A DNA stretch of 64,000 bases from Nymphaea colorata (taxonomy: Eukaryota; Streptophyta; Magnoliopsida; Nymphaeales; Nymphaeaceae), in NCBI RefSeq assembly GCF_008831285.2, contig NC_045139.1, positions 9,759,204-9,823,203 on the forward strand. The letters run 5' to 3'. A program made the position numbers and the translations under genes. Below are positions 1-12,852 of the stretch, one piece after another (the stretch's first letter is position 1; the number at the start of each line of letters is the position of its first letter). The notes beneath the pieces are model-generated. The model worked only from the letters and a program-made list of their open reading frames with translations. It had not been told where the DNA came from and did not search any database.

Positions 1-2173
1 TAAAGATTGCATGAATCTCCCTGCGGATGCATGTTTCTGCCCCTTCCCGAGCATATACACTATCTTCCCAACCGAGACAGGTTATCTTGTCAATAAAAAT
101 TCTTTAGCAATCCTTGACAGTTCCAGAGAAACCAACCAACAAGTCGAAATCGGTCTTTGCCAAATCTTATCAAAATCAACCCAAAAGTTCAATCGAATCG
201 AATAGCTATTTCGTCGCGATTCAGGTGCCACGGTTCATGTTTCCACCATTTTTAAAATTATTTTTTACATATATTTTTAATGACACTCCTTTAACATGCT
301 AGCGTTCAATTAGTCTTAAAATACTTAATTTTTTATGTTTAAATTAGTTTATACAAATTTTTATTTTTTAAAACAAATTTAAATGTGTTTTTGGCCAACG
401 CATGGTCGGTTCAATTGAATCGGTGCCGAATCGGTCCAGGAACTGATCCACGAAAAGAACCGGATAAGCCAAGAAACATGGAGAATTTAGTTGCCGTAAG
501 CGTCAGGATAACGTGGACACGCCCCTCACACATTTGTCGTGATTTCTCCCCCCAACAGAACTGGAGACTCCTCGACGGACGCACACGCGGAAGCCTCCAA
601 CAAATAATACGGAGCTTCGATATCTCCGCCCTCCATTTTCAACATCCGACGGACGTTGAAGCCCTACAGGCCGGGGAACGTAGAGGCCGCGCCCACGGGA
701 TCGTTAGTCACTAAGGCCTTGAGAGCGACCGCGACGGGTGCGGGGCCCGCCCCGATCCGCTGAAAACGGAAGCAACTGTTGCCTGTTGGAAAGCGGCGTT
801 TAGTTTCCGTGTTCGGTGCGATCTGGATAAACTGAACCGGATCCGGACTTGCTCTCTCTCTCTCTCGCTCTGATTATTTATTAAGGAAAAAAATCCGAAT
901 GTTTTCTTATTTCCATTCGTTCGCTCGTTTGTTCCTTCTATAGAGACGGAGGGGGAGAGGCGAGTGGGGGTCTCTGGGGCTTTTGGTCTCTGATTCTATC
1001 TCATCTCTAGGGTTTGGTTTTCTGGCGACATTCCGTTTCCTAGGTCATCATTCCTGTGAGATATTTTTCCGTCATTTGCTTGGTGGTTGTTTGTGGTTCC
1101 GTTGTTTTATGTTTCCTCCCTTCTGTTGGTTTTATTTTTCTTGATAGTTGTGTAATTGAGTAAGTCGGAGGTTTCTCCTTCTCGTTCTTCCGCTTCTTCT
1201 ATTTGTTGAATTTCTTGCTTTCCTTGTTCCGGTTCGTGTTCTTGCTTGTTTTCCGTGTTTCTTTGGGATTCTTGGTACATCTTGTTGTTGTTGTTTTTCG
1301 AGGCGTTGGTTTGTGGGCGGAGTTGTCGGCGTTTTGGGATTACGGTTTTGTTTGGATTCCGAATGCTGTTTGGATTTCGAATGCTGAGGAAGGAAAAGAA
1401 GAATGTCTATGGCATGTCGTGTAGGGATTATGCATTATTTTTCTGGCATCGTGTTTGGCGTCTTCTTCCTTTCTTTTTTCCGTATCTGCTTCGCTGGGTC
1501 TTCTTCATGGACCGTAAGGTTTCCATTTTTTTTTTTGTCTTTGTAACGAAATAGAATGAGGAGTTGGCCTTCTTTCTGCTGCTAGCGTTTGAGTTCATCG
1601 TTGGTTTACTTTGATTATACTTTGTTGCTGTTGATTCAATGGCGTGTCCTGTGACAAGGCTTTGTGTGTAATCTTCCGTGTTTGTGGTTCTCTGAAATTT
1701 CAGAGAGGCAGGGTTTTCCAGCAGGGTTCGTTCACTGAGGATCTTTCGAAGCATTGTCTGGACTGTTAACTGTTGCACAGGACTTGGGCTTTCTTTAATT
1801 TATTTGGATGAGAGAGTAGTACCAGGGGTTACTCCTATACGGAAGACCTGAATATTGCTGGTTTCAAGTTGCGATTTTGGGAACAGAATATATTTTACCA
1901 TACTTCTTTTTTGGGATTCGGTAGGCCAGTGGGGATAGATCTATTTTCTCTGTTCACGAATCATCTGGTCTGATTTGGATGAAGTTGCTTTGAAAACCCA
2001 CTAAGAATCTCGCCATCTTGCTCATGTTGAAGTTTCCCTGTTGCATACCTGGATAACTGGATTGACTGGTGCTTTGTGGGTACATTGTTTGGCTTCTCTT
2101 GGAGTTTGAGATGGTTGAGTATGTGTTTTAGATTGACTAACCAATTCCGGATGCGGATACGGCATGTCTTTTA
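1..2173. other. Upstream region and probable 5' leader of the first gene
   Basis: I see no convincing coding gene here. Bases 1-400 are AT-rich. Bases 480-800 are GC-richer and free of long repeats. A CT-run at 851-868, followed by a purine-rich stretch near 940-970, looks like a plant core promoter and transcription-start area. From about 970 to 2170 the strand is T-rich and shows possible donor and acceptor signals. That is what one expects of a long 5' leader containing an intron before the ATG at 2174. Short open frames in this stretch show no codon bias or known motif. The promoter position is inferred, not demonstrated. Confidence 0.4.
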
Positions 2174-5100
2174 ATGGCAATGGATGGAGGTGAACCTAAG
2201 TTTCTTCCACAGTGGCTTAAAGGAACGAGTGGTGCAGGCAGGAGTAGCGCGTCACCATCTTCTCATGGTTCTGTTGCCTCTCAAGCTAATAGAGGTGAAA
2301 ATCATTCTTTTCTAGTAATTTCCTGTTAGCATGTCAGAAGGTACATTCCTTCTTGATTTGTAACTTACACCAAAATTTTCAGATGTTTCCTCCTAAGTAT
2401 GAATTTTCTTATTTAGTTTGGTGCGTTATTTTTCAGCCAAGAACTATGAACATCAAATTTAGCATCGTTTATCATGTTTCTTGAATTTTAGCATCATATT
2501 TTAGTATCCTCTTATGTCGCCCACAATTCTCAGGCACGTTAACATCTTTTGTCTGCTTATTGGATTATTGCTGGCTGCAGAGATTGCTGGTGGTTCCTTT
2601 CTCCCTCGAAATAAATGTGGCCAATCAAAGACAGCTTATTTGAACCCTTTAGTTGATGACGTTCTGAAAAACTCAACTGGGAGGCTAACTGCAAAAAAGT
2701 CTTGGAAGGAAGGTCTTAAGAATGTTGATCAACAAGATGGCCTTCATAAACAGAGAGAATTTTCAAATCCACGTGACTATGGTAGCTTTCGCCGAAGCTC
2801 TTCGGCATGGGCCTGTTTTGATGGTGGCAAGGACAGGGAACATAAAAGTGACAATAGCTGGGAAAAAAGCCATAGAGATAGAGCACGAGATGCTCAGATG
2901 AACTTTAGCTCGTGTGATAGTAAGGCCTACGACATTTCTAAGCAATTGCCTACTTCCCCTCTTAGTGGTAGTAGTGAAAGTAGTACTTTCTTAAGGCGTT
3001 CACGATCTTTTTTATCAGAAATTGGGTCAGATGATGGTTCTGAAAAGATTATTGCTGACAATGGAAACTCTGGTTTCAATCGCACAAGTTCTGGTGTTTT
3101 GCCAAACAAAATGCAGAAAGCATCATTTGACAAAGATTTTCCTCTGTTGGGAGCTTCAATGAAAAATGGAACTGCTGCTTCAAGCCCAAGAGATGGCCTT
3201 TTGTCCACCCAATCAAGGTTGATGCAGCCAGGCAAAAATATTTCTAGCAAGCATGATAACATCATGGGATCTTCATGTTCTTATTCTCAGTTTGATGTAC
3301 CTTCTAGCATAAAGCCTGACTGGAAATCTGCTTTAGCAGAGCCTCCATCCTTCACCTCAGCTGGTCCACTAGAAACCAAGATCAATCACTCTGGCTTGAT
3401 GCAGCATGCTGTTCCTAACATGCTAGGATCTCTGATTCAGAAATCTGGGCAGGAGAGAAGTCCTCTGGTTAGAATGATGCAGTTTACAAGTATTTCCTAT
3501 TTTGTGTAGTAGTTTGTTCTTCTGTTCATTTATCATAATTATGTACTCATTTTGTGCAGCTACAAGTGGAACCATATAAGGAGGAAGAAATTGCTCTGAA
3601 GCAGTCTCTACAACTAATTCCAGCAATTCCACCAAAGCCTAAAGGACTGGTACAATTGTTCTATCTTTCCACGTCACTTTGCCTCATGATATATTTGTCT
3701 TTAGGATTATCCTAGTCTTATATGAAATATTTCTTTTCTTGTTATGTGTGCATCCTCTTTGCATTTTGCCAAAGTGCACACATGCATGCATTGAGCATGT
3801 GTACGAGACATCCAGCATGGGTGGGCCTGGTGTTCTGAATCTTTTGATGGATTTTCTATGAAACCATTCCAGTAAATGCAACATGCAGTCTTATTTTGAA
3901 AACCAAAGCAACTCCCCTGGTAATGATAGAAAATTGAATTTTTCCAATCAAATTTATTTGTATTATTTCAGATTACATTATGATAGAACTCCTTGGATCG
4001 TCTAGTGTGGATCATTCAATTCACAATTATTATTTTCTTTGAAATTGAATTCTGAAACAAATGACCTGCCTCTTTAGTGTGTATGCATATGCTACTCCTT
4101 AAATATTTCACAGTTAAATTAATTAGTTCTGCTACTTAAACAAAAAGCTATTCTGATTATTCAATGATTGTGAAAGTTATTAACTTAATTGAATAGAAAT
4201 CTATGAATTAGAGCAATTATAATTAAGATATTAACATTAGATTTTTTCAGATTCATCAAAATAAAAACGAATAAATAGGTGGAGCAAAGGACCACAGCTA
4301 CAAGGATCCCTACTTAGGTTAGCATAATCAATAATCCATTGTCCCTAGCATAGTTGAGATGTTGTTACCCTAGCATACTTTGTTTTTGGACCTAGGGCTA
4401 GTTGTCGTGACCCAAAATTGAGGGAACAAAATGAATTGTGGTTGGTTCTTATTTTCATCAAGTTACAACTGCATCAGAGGTTTCAATTACGCATAGAATG
4501 TGGTTGAACAAAACAAAAGATGCTTGCCTGTTACCAACCATATACCATGAGATAATGACTGGCAACCAAATATTACATTTTCTCCATAAGTTTGCTTTGG
4601 GTGCAAGACATTCCTAAGTATTGTTTTAATTATGGAAATCATGCTTGTTCCATGCTTTCGCTACAATTATGAGTTTACCTCTAATGCTTCCTTTTAATCT
4701 ATAACCATGATAATTGGTAGTTATTGTTCTTTAAAATCACTAAAAATGTGAGTTCTTTTATTTAAGCTGGTTACATTTAAGATCCAGTTTTGATTGGATG
4801 TATAAGGATTTTAAAGTTAATAACCTGAGATTTCTTGGCTCCTAAAATCTGATCAGACATTGAAAAAAAACTGTGACTTGTAAATGGTTTTGGACATTTC
4901 ACATCCATCTATGCAGTTACATTTTTGAAGAGCACTGAGACCATCAGAAAGTGGACAGTAGATGGCCATGTATGTATAACAATTAGGTTTCTGTTCTGAC
5001 GCTGTCTTAAATGTGCTGTCCAGCATTAGTATTTTGTGCATATTTGTCTGAAAATTTATCTTTATGTATGCATTGTGCATGTCAAAAAACCCATTGTAAC

Positions 5101-8100
5101 AAAAATGTGCTTTTCATGCATAGACTGTTGCAGAAGGGCTTAACATTTAAGTATCAATATTTCTGAACTTGTGGCTTATAAACTTGCAGAAGGGTTTTAA
5201 CATTTAAGTATCAATATTTCTGAACTTGTGGCTTATAAAAATAATTTTTACATAGAAAACATGATTCTTTCTTTATTTTCATGTTTATGGACATGCATAA
5301 TCCATTTTTATGTTGAATTTCTGAAAAGTACTTAAATCCAATGTTATAAAAGGCGTAGCGTATCGTATATCAGTCGGGCCGACCTATACACTGTATCGTA
5401 ACGTATCGTAAATTAATTTTTTTATCCCTGTATCATACGATACATTATATTTTACAACATGTTGGATGCAATGTTGTAAAATGCATATCGTAAGCCGTAT
5501 CGGTCTGGCTTTAAGATACGTTGTATTGTAAAATAACTATATCGTATTTTAAAAAAAATTAATCAGAAAAAATAGAAAACATTCTGAATAATAAAAAAAA
5601 TTAAAATTAACGTATAATTATTTAAAAAAATAAACAGAAAAAATAGAAAAAATTCTGAAAAAATCATAAAAATTCAGTAAAAATTAATGTATAGTAACTA
5701 ATCGTATCGTAACGTATTGTAACTATATCTTTACGTATTGTAACTGTAGCATACGATACGGTGCCTGTATCGCAACTATACGATATAGATGGTGTATCAT
5801 ATCGCATTTTTGAAACGCGACGATAGCTGGATGACATAATCAGCTTGCACATCCTATCATTCTAGAAGGCACAAAACAAGAACCCCCAGTTCCACATTCT
5901 CCATCCCAGTTTCTGTTTTACGAATAAGCAAGTTGCCTCGGTGGAACCTGGTTGGATATTCAAGCAAGACAAGAGCCAAAACTTTTAGAAAAATATGGAA
6001 ATTACCCAATGCACTATTTTAATTATAGATGTCGTCCTTCATTTATTCTGTCCAGATTTGCCTGGGATTGAGCTTGAATTTCTAGTTTTGATTTACTATG
6101 CAGAATAAGATATTGTATCAAATGACAAACTATGTTGTGTGGATATTGACGTAAGGTCTAGTGTTGAACATGAGAATAAAATGTGGCACCCTGCTTGTCT
6201 CATTCATCTGAACACTTAGACATGTGGATTTTGATCTCTTACTATCCAAACATATAAACCATAAACCTTTGTGATTGTTACCTCCACCTCAAAGAAAAAC
6301 CACAAGGACCATCTTCCTGATACACTTCTTTCCTCTGACCATTTGTCACCTAGACTACAGCAGTTCCCGAGCAGGGACTTAATTTTCAAGTTTCCAGCCC
6401 AAGACGCCTAGGCTTATCGAGGGTCATTTCTCTTCTTTTTTTTTCCGTCTGCCTCTTTTTCAGTTAACCTGTTAAATAATTAAAGTGAGTGCTTGGGATT
6501 AAAATTCTGCAAGCCAAGTAAGTGGGATGAATTACCTGTATTCTACTATCCTTGTTAAACATATATTTAATGTGGGAATCTAGAATCTACTATTTGGTCC
6601 TTTAGTTCTGAATCTCCCGTAGGTTTGTAATTTGGGTGAACAGTATTTTGATTGTTAACCAAGGTAAACAGAATGTATATTCCATTTAGTTTTTATCAGA
6701 GTCCCAAAAAAAAAGATGAGAAAGTAGGTAACTTTAGCTCTGATTGGTCCAATTTTTGTTATATTTTCTAGTTCCTGCCGTTGTTTGATTGACACACAAG
6801 TTTCAAATTATGGGTAGCATAATATCCCTCAATTGGTTTTCTCTGGATCTATTTGCATGTCTCATTGTATGTCATCCGACTTGGTGCTTGGTGGTGAGAT
6901 ATGTTACGGGTAGCTTTTGATGTGCCAATTCTAGGTTTTTTCTTACTGTTTATCATGGATTTTTGCAGCATGCACTTGGCTTCTCTGATCGCGCCAAGAC
7001 CAAAGTACCATTGCATGTAAATACATCAAATGCTAATCAAGCTGCAACGCCTTCACATTCCAATATGCTGAAGCATTCTAAGTCAGCCCAAGGGGGAGGA
7101 AAGTTGCTTATTCTTAAAACAGCGAAAAGTGTTCCTATTGCTTCTGATAAGTCACTGAACTCTGAAATACTGGAAACTCTAAATGGCTTTAAATCCAGTC
7201 AAACTTGTGCATCTGATAAGCATGTTAATACTTCAAATGTTGATAGAGAACATATGCAACAAAGTTCTGGAAGCAGAATGTCCTCTGCTTCCTCATTATT
7301 ATTGGAGTCAGCTCGGTCTAAGGAATCTATCCATTCACTTGCTGAACCGAAGAGGAATACCAGGCAAAGTATAAAGGATAGAAATGATTTCTTCAATTCA
7401 CTTAGACAGAAGGGGAAAAATGAGAATACAAACAGTTCCATGGCTGTTTGTGAAGCACATCCCACAATGCCAGAAGAATGTAATGATAATTTGACTACTG
7501 AACGCAAGAAGGAAGAGATTTTGGAAGATATAATGCTCACGGAAACTGTAAATAGAGAGGACAACAAAGTAGATGATCACAGTATTTTAGTAGAGACAAG
7601 TACTACAGTCAGTGGCAGATGTGAGAGTAGGTCATTTTGTGTTAAGGTGAGCTCTGAAGAGGAAGAGGCAGCATTTTTACGTCGTCTGGGCTGGGATGAA
7701 AGCGATGGGGCGGTTGAAGCTTTGACAGAGGAAGAAATAAACTCCTTCATTCTGCAGGTAATGAACTTTAATCCTCTTGTGCAAACAATGTTTTACATGT
7801 TTAATCTGCAGTTTTTGGTTTTTTCCTTCATTCTTTAAAGATGTGTATTTTTTACTTGCTTTGAGAAAATAAGTCTGCCGGAACCTAACCAAAAAGGTTG
7901 GTGAGGTGCCTGTCAACTGCTTTGTTCGTTATGGGGCCATTTGGGAATAGTAACGTTATATCACTATCCAGTGCATCTAACCCAAAAATTGGTTAGATTC
8001 ATTGGGCACTTTAAAAAGTGTTTTACAAATCTCCCCCACTTTTTAGGGCAGATGCATGGAACAACAACATACTGTTACTGTTCCCAAATGGTGCCTATAG

Positions 8101-8433
8101 GTTCTAAGTAATTGTTCTGAGCTGGTGCTGCCTTAGGTGTCTTTGCATGTTGCTCATTGTCCCTCTATGGTGTTGGACATCAGTAGGCTGTATTGCTGTT
8201 CTGAGCTACTTATTTGTTTTTGTCGTCTGATTATTGTCTCCGCTTGGGTGATGCTATACTTCATTGCTCTTTATCTTCCTGCAATGTTCAGCTACTGCAT
8301 TAATTCACTTTCTGTCTTTTATCAGCACATGAACGCAGTGCTTTCAAAGAACATGCTCCGGGGGAAGAGTGCGTGGAAGTTGAGCGCACTTATGATGCAC
8401 GCAGGCAACATGGGTAGCGTTTCTTCACATTGA
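2174..8433 (+). CDS. Serine-rich plant protein of unknown function, five exons (664 aa)
   Basis: Proposed exons are 2174-2294, 2581-3467, 3560-3649, 6969-7757 and 8326-8433. All junctions are GT-AG and phases agree, giving 665 codons with the stop. The N-terminus begins MAMDGGEPKFLPQWLKG. The middle is low-complexity, rich in Ser, Asn and Lys, and predicted disordered. The C-terminal part carries an acidic block followed by AAFLRRLGWDESD and ALTEEEINSFI. This N- and C-terminal signature occurs in a family of uncharacterised plant proteins (I recall Arabidopsis At1g36990/At4g08510-like entries), so function is unknown. There is no signal peptide or membrane segment. Another ATG two codons downstream (2180) is also possible. 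Intron 3 is 3.3 kb and full of repeats, and intron 4 holds a small inverted-repeat element. The last exon (36 codons) is the least certain, because it rests only on splice phase. Confidence 0.72.
5128..5240. repeat. 56-bp tandem duplication in intron 3
   Basis: Two nearly identical copies with a period of about 56 bases start at 5128 and 5184. Both contain the stretch running from TTGCAGAAGGG to GTGGCTTATAAA. The few differences suggest a fairly recent local duplication. Confidence 0.85.
5336..5840. repeat. CGTATCGTA-rich repeat element in intron 3
   Basis: About 500 bases in which CGTATCGTA, GTATCGTAA and their complements recur many times on both strands. Two copies of an opening motif (AATGTTATAAAAGGCG near 5340 and AATGTTGTAAAATGCAT near 5470) face a partly complementary end near 5800-5822. 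This looks like one small non-coding transposon-like element, or two nested ones. No coding capacity is seen. The family name and exact ends are not determined. Confidence 0.55.
7933..8095. mobile_element. MITE with ~22-bp terminal inverted repeats in intron 4
   Basis: The left end reads GGGGCCATTTGGGAATAGTA. The right end is its near-complement (TACTGTTCCCAAATGGTGCC). A TAT trinucleotide flanks both ends (7930-7932 and 8096-8098), as a 3-bp target-site duplication would. At 163 bp it has no coding capacity. The length, ends and 3-bp duplication suit a Tourist/PIF-Harbinger-like MITE, but the superfamily is inferred. A related sequence lies near 50.5 kb. Confidence 0.75.
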
Positions 8434-11400
8434 CAAAGAAAAGAAAATTCACTGGGATTTTTGGTATATATATGCCTCCCATTTTTGTAGGGTGGGGAGA
8501 TCATTCTAATGACTTGTAAGTAGTGACAAAATTTTGTCGTTCTCCATCTTCTATTTTTTTCCCCCACCTGGATACTCTGGGAGAATGCACAACTCTCCCT
8601 CTCTTTGTGTTTTTTTTTTTCTTCAAGCCCATTTTTATATTTATTTACCTGTGAGTAATTCTTTCGTGTCATTCCCTAGCCTTCATCTGTGTTATCGAGC
8701 TGTCACAAAGGGAATGAAAGTTGGACAGCCTGGCCATTGATGGCATGAATTGTGCTTCTGATCTTTGTTCCAGTCTCTATTCCATTTTTAGGAGAAAATG
8801 CGAAGAGCACAACTGGTTGGGTTAATGGCTGGTTGGTGGACAGTCACTGGTTCAAATCTAGTGGTGATTGCATGGAAAAGCTGATGAGGAGAAATGGCCT
8901 TGTGTTTTATTCTCTTGCCAAGCGACAAAGTCTTTCAACCCGCATTGGTTTCTTCAATGTAAAAAAAATATATATATATCAAATTCTATTTTTTTGTGGG
9001 TATTTTTACATTGTATATAGCCCCATTCGAATTTAATGTCAGTTGTAAATTCAGATGAAAAAATTGCAAATACCAAACAAATATCATTCAGCACTGGGGC
9101 ATGTAAACAAAAAGAATTGGAAAATTAAAATATTTTGATGTGAATTTTAGTTTCCTGGGCAGACTGGGAAAACCAAGTCTATACTCTCATTCGAACAGTA
9201 CTAAAAAGAAAACCTCGACAGGCTCTTAAATTATTAGTTCCTTGAATGGGAAGCACCAACTTACACTCCTGATGTGGACAGAGCTCATGTTTGCAAGCAG
9301 CACCCGATTGCTGTTGGATTCAGTTTCCTTTAGACAAGCTGATGTGAATCAAATTTGGGCCAAATTTTAGTCAGAAACTTAACAAAGTCTCATTTTTTTA
9401 GTTTTCTCCATCTAAATAAAAGATTTTTTATGTACGTTTGAAAGCTTGCAATAACCACTTATTTGTGTTAGGACCTTGAGAATGCTCAATGTCGTGGTTT
9501 ATAGTTTTATTGGACAAACCAAGTTTCATTTTGCTAGACAGACATTCAAGATAGTTTTGAAATTAGAAACACCTCAACAAGATTTGCGAAACAGACATCC
9601 AAGATTTTGTATGCATACACACAGAGATGAACACAAACACATAAACAGACACATATATACACATACTTTTAGGAGTCCCATTGCATACCATAAACATTCT
9701 GTTGGCTGTCATTAAAATGATGCAGCATGTACCTTTCTCTTCACAAATGGTTCTGTTTTTTTGGGGGACCAACTAATCAGTTCATAAGTGGTTAGAACTA
9801 TCATTCCATGAACCTGCTCTACTCTTTGAGGCATATTCTGAGACACTTACAAGGTGCACCTGCTGTCAAACTATCCCTAATGGCTCCTTTAACACTACTG
9901 ACTTACATCTTGTATTTTCATGGGGAAATGGATTTTTGTGTATGCCAGCACCGGCCAAGCGTCGTCTGTATCCTTTTCCAAATCAACGCGGGTGCGATTC
10001 TTATAATTGTAAATACATGTCACGTGTTTTGGTGTTATATCATCCTTTCGGAGGCATTTCATGCTTCCTTTCTATTCTGAAAGAATATACAAGGAAGTTG
10101 GATATCAAACTAAGCACGAAACTGGCGATGTCGTTCCATTGGTAGGATACAAATATAGATTCCTTTACTCAGACCCGGTAAGGAAAATAGATCCAAATTT
10201 TAATCAGATCCAGATTCTGCATTATGGTTCAGGTATTCCAAATCTGGATATGCGCCCAAATCTTATAAAGGTCCAAGTCCTTATATGTAAAAGTCAGGTC
10301 TTACTCTTATTGGATGAGAACCCAGTTTCAACACAAACAAATGCCAAACCTATAAAGGATGATCTGATTAAACTGAATACTGTAATGGTGGGCCAAGCTG
10401 ATCCCGAACCATTTCCAGCCCTAATAAAATATCTGATGTATCCAGCCAGAATCCTTGAAATACAGTTTATAAGGGTAGTGAGAAAGTACCTGCCATCCAA
10501 CAACATGCTACAAATTGTAATTCAAGAAGAGTTTGACATGTGTTTATACAAGGGATGCAAATGGGTATATATATATATATATATAACATTCTTTTTTTAT
10601 AATTGTTTTTTCTTTATGTTTGCTTTTTTTAGGGAGAATATATATATATATATATATATATATACAGCCCGCATCATTAATGAGTGGTAATCTGATATGT
10701 TCATGTGGACAGGTTGTCACGAGTTCGAAATTCACGCCATAAATGCATCTCTCAATCAAGTCGCGCAGCTTATGGTTTTTAATGCCGTTTTTATTACTTC
10801 CTTCGCCTGCAAGGGCTTTGAATCGACCCACCTAGCCCGGGCAACTGAGGCTACCGAAACTACCGCGCCATGGTCCGAGCGAAGAACTAGGCGCACCGGT
10901 GGACCGAAGGCGTGGGTCCTACTCAAGGAATGTCTCGGTCAAAGTCAGCGTCGGGTTCGAGCGAAGGTGGGGCCCACCGTGGCCCCCAAAATGGCCAAGC
11001 AACAGCGGCAGCGGTCCCCCTCCAACTTCCCCTCACGTGGAAATAATCAACCGAATTAAAAAATTTGGAAAACCAAGAAAAGAGATTCGGCGGTTAGTCA
11101 AAAGACCGGATTGTCCCTCTACCCAGTGGATAAAGACGACGACAGCAAGTTTGTTTTTGTGAATTACTGAAGCACCCTTATCCGGCCTTTGGATTTTGGG
11201 TTTTGGGTTTTAGATCCCGAATTTATGGTATGAAATCCAGTCACTGTCCAGAAACCAAGGCGGAGAAGCACTGGGAGGAAGCGAGAATTTGACGCACTTC
11301 GGATTTGGATCCCTCATCCAGTTGAGGTTCTCGAGACACAACGGTAAATTGTAAAAGCAGGGAGAAAAAGGGCAAAGAAAAACCCAACCCCAACGCCTCG

Positions 11401-11654
11401 TGCTCGGGTTAGTATTTTTTTTTTTTCCAAACACGAAAACAAATCTTAAATGTTAGACGCAAAATATTTTTTGAAATATCTGGACCGTCGGATATGCCTT
11501 GGAGCCTGCAACGTCTCCTTAAAGTACTGGCACTCCTCCGGCGTGTTTCCTCTGTGCTCATTTTGTGCCTCCGGTTTTCCTTCTTTCCTGTTTCCTCGGT
11601 TTCTTCTCTTCTTAGGGTTTTGTCTCTCTGCGAAGAGAACGTTCGGGGACGAAG
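8434..11654. other. Intergenic region with dispersed repeat fragments and (TA)n runs
   Basis: This holds the 3' untranslated region of the upstream gene and the promoter of the VOC gene. No coding gene is recognised. (TA)n runs lie at about 10566-10584 and 10638-10664. The stretch 10070-10470 is open in one frame for about 200 codons but shows no recognisable domain. Its composition resembles dispersed repeat DNA. Bases 10800-11050 are GC-richer and of unknown nature. Confidence 0.5.
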
Positions 11655-12852
11655 ATGGCGAGCGATGGAGTGGACTACCAGAACGGGAATGGTGCGGACA
11701 TTGGGGCCCCCAAGGCTGTGAGCTTCTCCTCACTCAGGCCTAAGCTTGTGGTTCAGGCGCCCAGGGCGGCCGACGCAGTCGCCTTCTACAAGGCGGCATT
11801 CGGCGCGGAGGAGGTCCTGCGCTCGAACCACCCCAAGAGGAAGGCCGATCAAGATCTCCCTCTCATCCTGTACTCTCACCTTCGCCTCGGTGCCGTTGAG
11901 CTTCTCGTTTCCGACGAAACCGATGACTCTGAAGCCGGGTTAGTGCTTTCTTCTTTATCTTCTTATTTCTCCGTGCTACTGTCTTGCTTGTCCTTTTTTT
12001 CTGCGTTGCCTTCCTCTCTTTCTCTCTCTCCTTCTCTGACTTTTAGCTATGCTTGTCTACTCCGTTCACTTTCTTCTTGTTTATGGTTGATGCTTTTATA
12101 TACCGGAGTCTACGGATATTTACATTGTGGACCTGATTGATAAGAACTTTATGTGTAGAAGACTGTATTCCTTCTTTAGTTTGTCTTCTCGGAAACACGA
12201 TCTCATTCCCTTTGATGTAGGTTTTGATATTTGGAAGATCTTGATTTCCGCCTTGTTTTCCTGTTCTTATACTAAGAGGAGTAATGTTCTTAGCAGTAAT
12301 GTATATTAGCTTCATTTTAAATGAAGACGAAGGTTAACTTCATCTCGCCGTTGTCTGCAAGAGATTTCTCCAGTGGAATAACGCGTCATGATCCACCGTT
12401 TCCTTTTCCTCGTCCCACAATCTTTTCATTTCGGAGTGAAACACCTCGTCATCGAAACCTATTCATTTTGTATTACTTATTTTCATAAGAGCCGTTCTGT
12501 AACGTCTTCTTATCATCACTTATGTTTCTCTGCGGAAGTTTCTCTGGTTCGGCTGCGTCTTACTGACATTGCGATATCGTCATTTTTTCCATTTTTTTGT
12601 TCCTTTGCTGAATGAACCAGGGTGAAGTCGACGGAAGCTCTCGGCGGGACGCCGTTGTTGCTGTGTCTGGAAACGGACGATGTGGAGGCAGCGGTGGCGA
12701 AGGCCGTGCAGGCGGGAGCAGTCGCCGAGGAAGGCGCCGGAGACGGGACGTGCTGCGGTGGGTGCTGGACCAAGGTGAAGGACCCCTTTGGCTTCGTTTG
12801 GGCCATCGGTTCCTCCTCGAAGGCCATTCCGATCGAGGCCGACGAAGCGTAG
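11655..12852 (+). CDS. Glyoxalase/VOC-fold protein, At5g48480-like (171 aa)
   Basis: Two exons, 11655-11938 and 12621-12852, joined in phase 2 by a 682-bp GT-AG intron, give 171 residues. The sequence has the beta-alpha-beta layout of the vicinal-oxygen-chelate fold. The first module is around residues 24-85 (LVVQAPRAADAVAFYKAAFG, then LRLGAVELLVSDE). The second is around 100-160 (GTPLLLCLETDDVEAAVAKA, then VKDPFGFVWAIGS). It closely resembles the plant protein annotated as 'uncharacterized protein At5g48480', a glyoxalase-like family of no proven reaction. Metal-binding residues typical of true glyoxalase I are not obvious, so enzymatic activity is not claimed. It is probably cytosolic, as no targeting peptide is seen. 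The ATG follows a short GC-rich leader. The next protein-coding gene downstream is the PRDA1-like gene, as I recall in Arabidopsis. Confidence 0.9.

Noticed and set aside
385-714. 110-codon open frame in the upstream GC-rich stretch
   Set aside because: No known motif and no clear transcript context. It lies in the presumed promoter region, and its codons look random.
10061-10690. 210-codon open frame with YIYIYI runs
   Set aside because: The end is made by TA microsatellites and the rest resembles repeat DNA. No domain can be seen.
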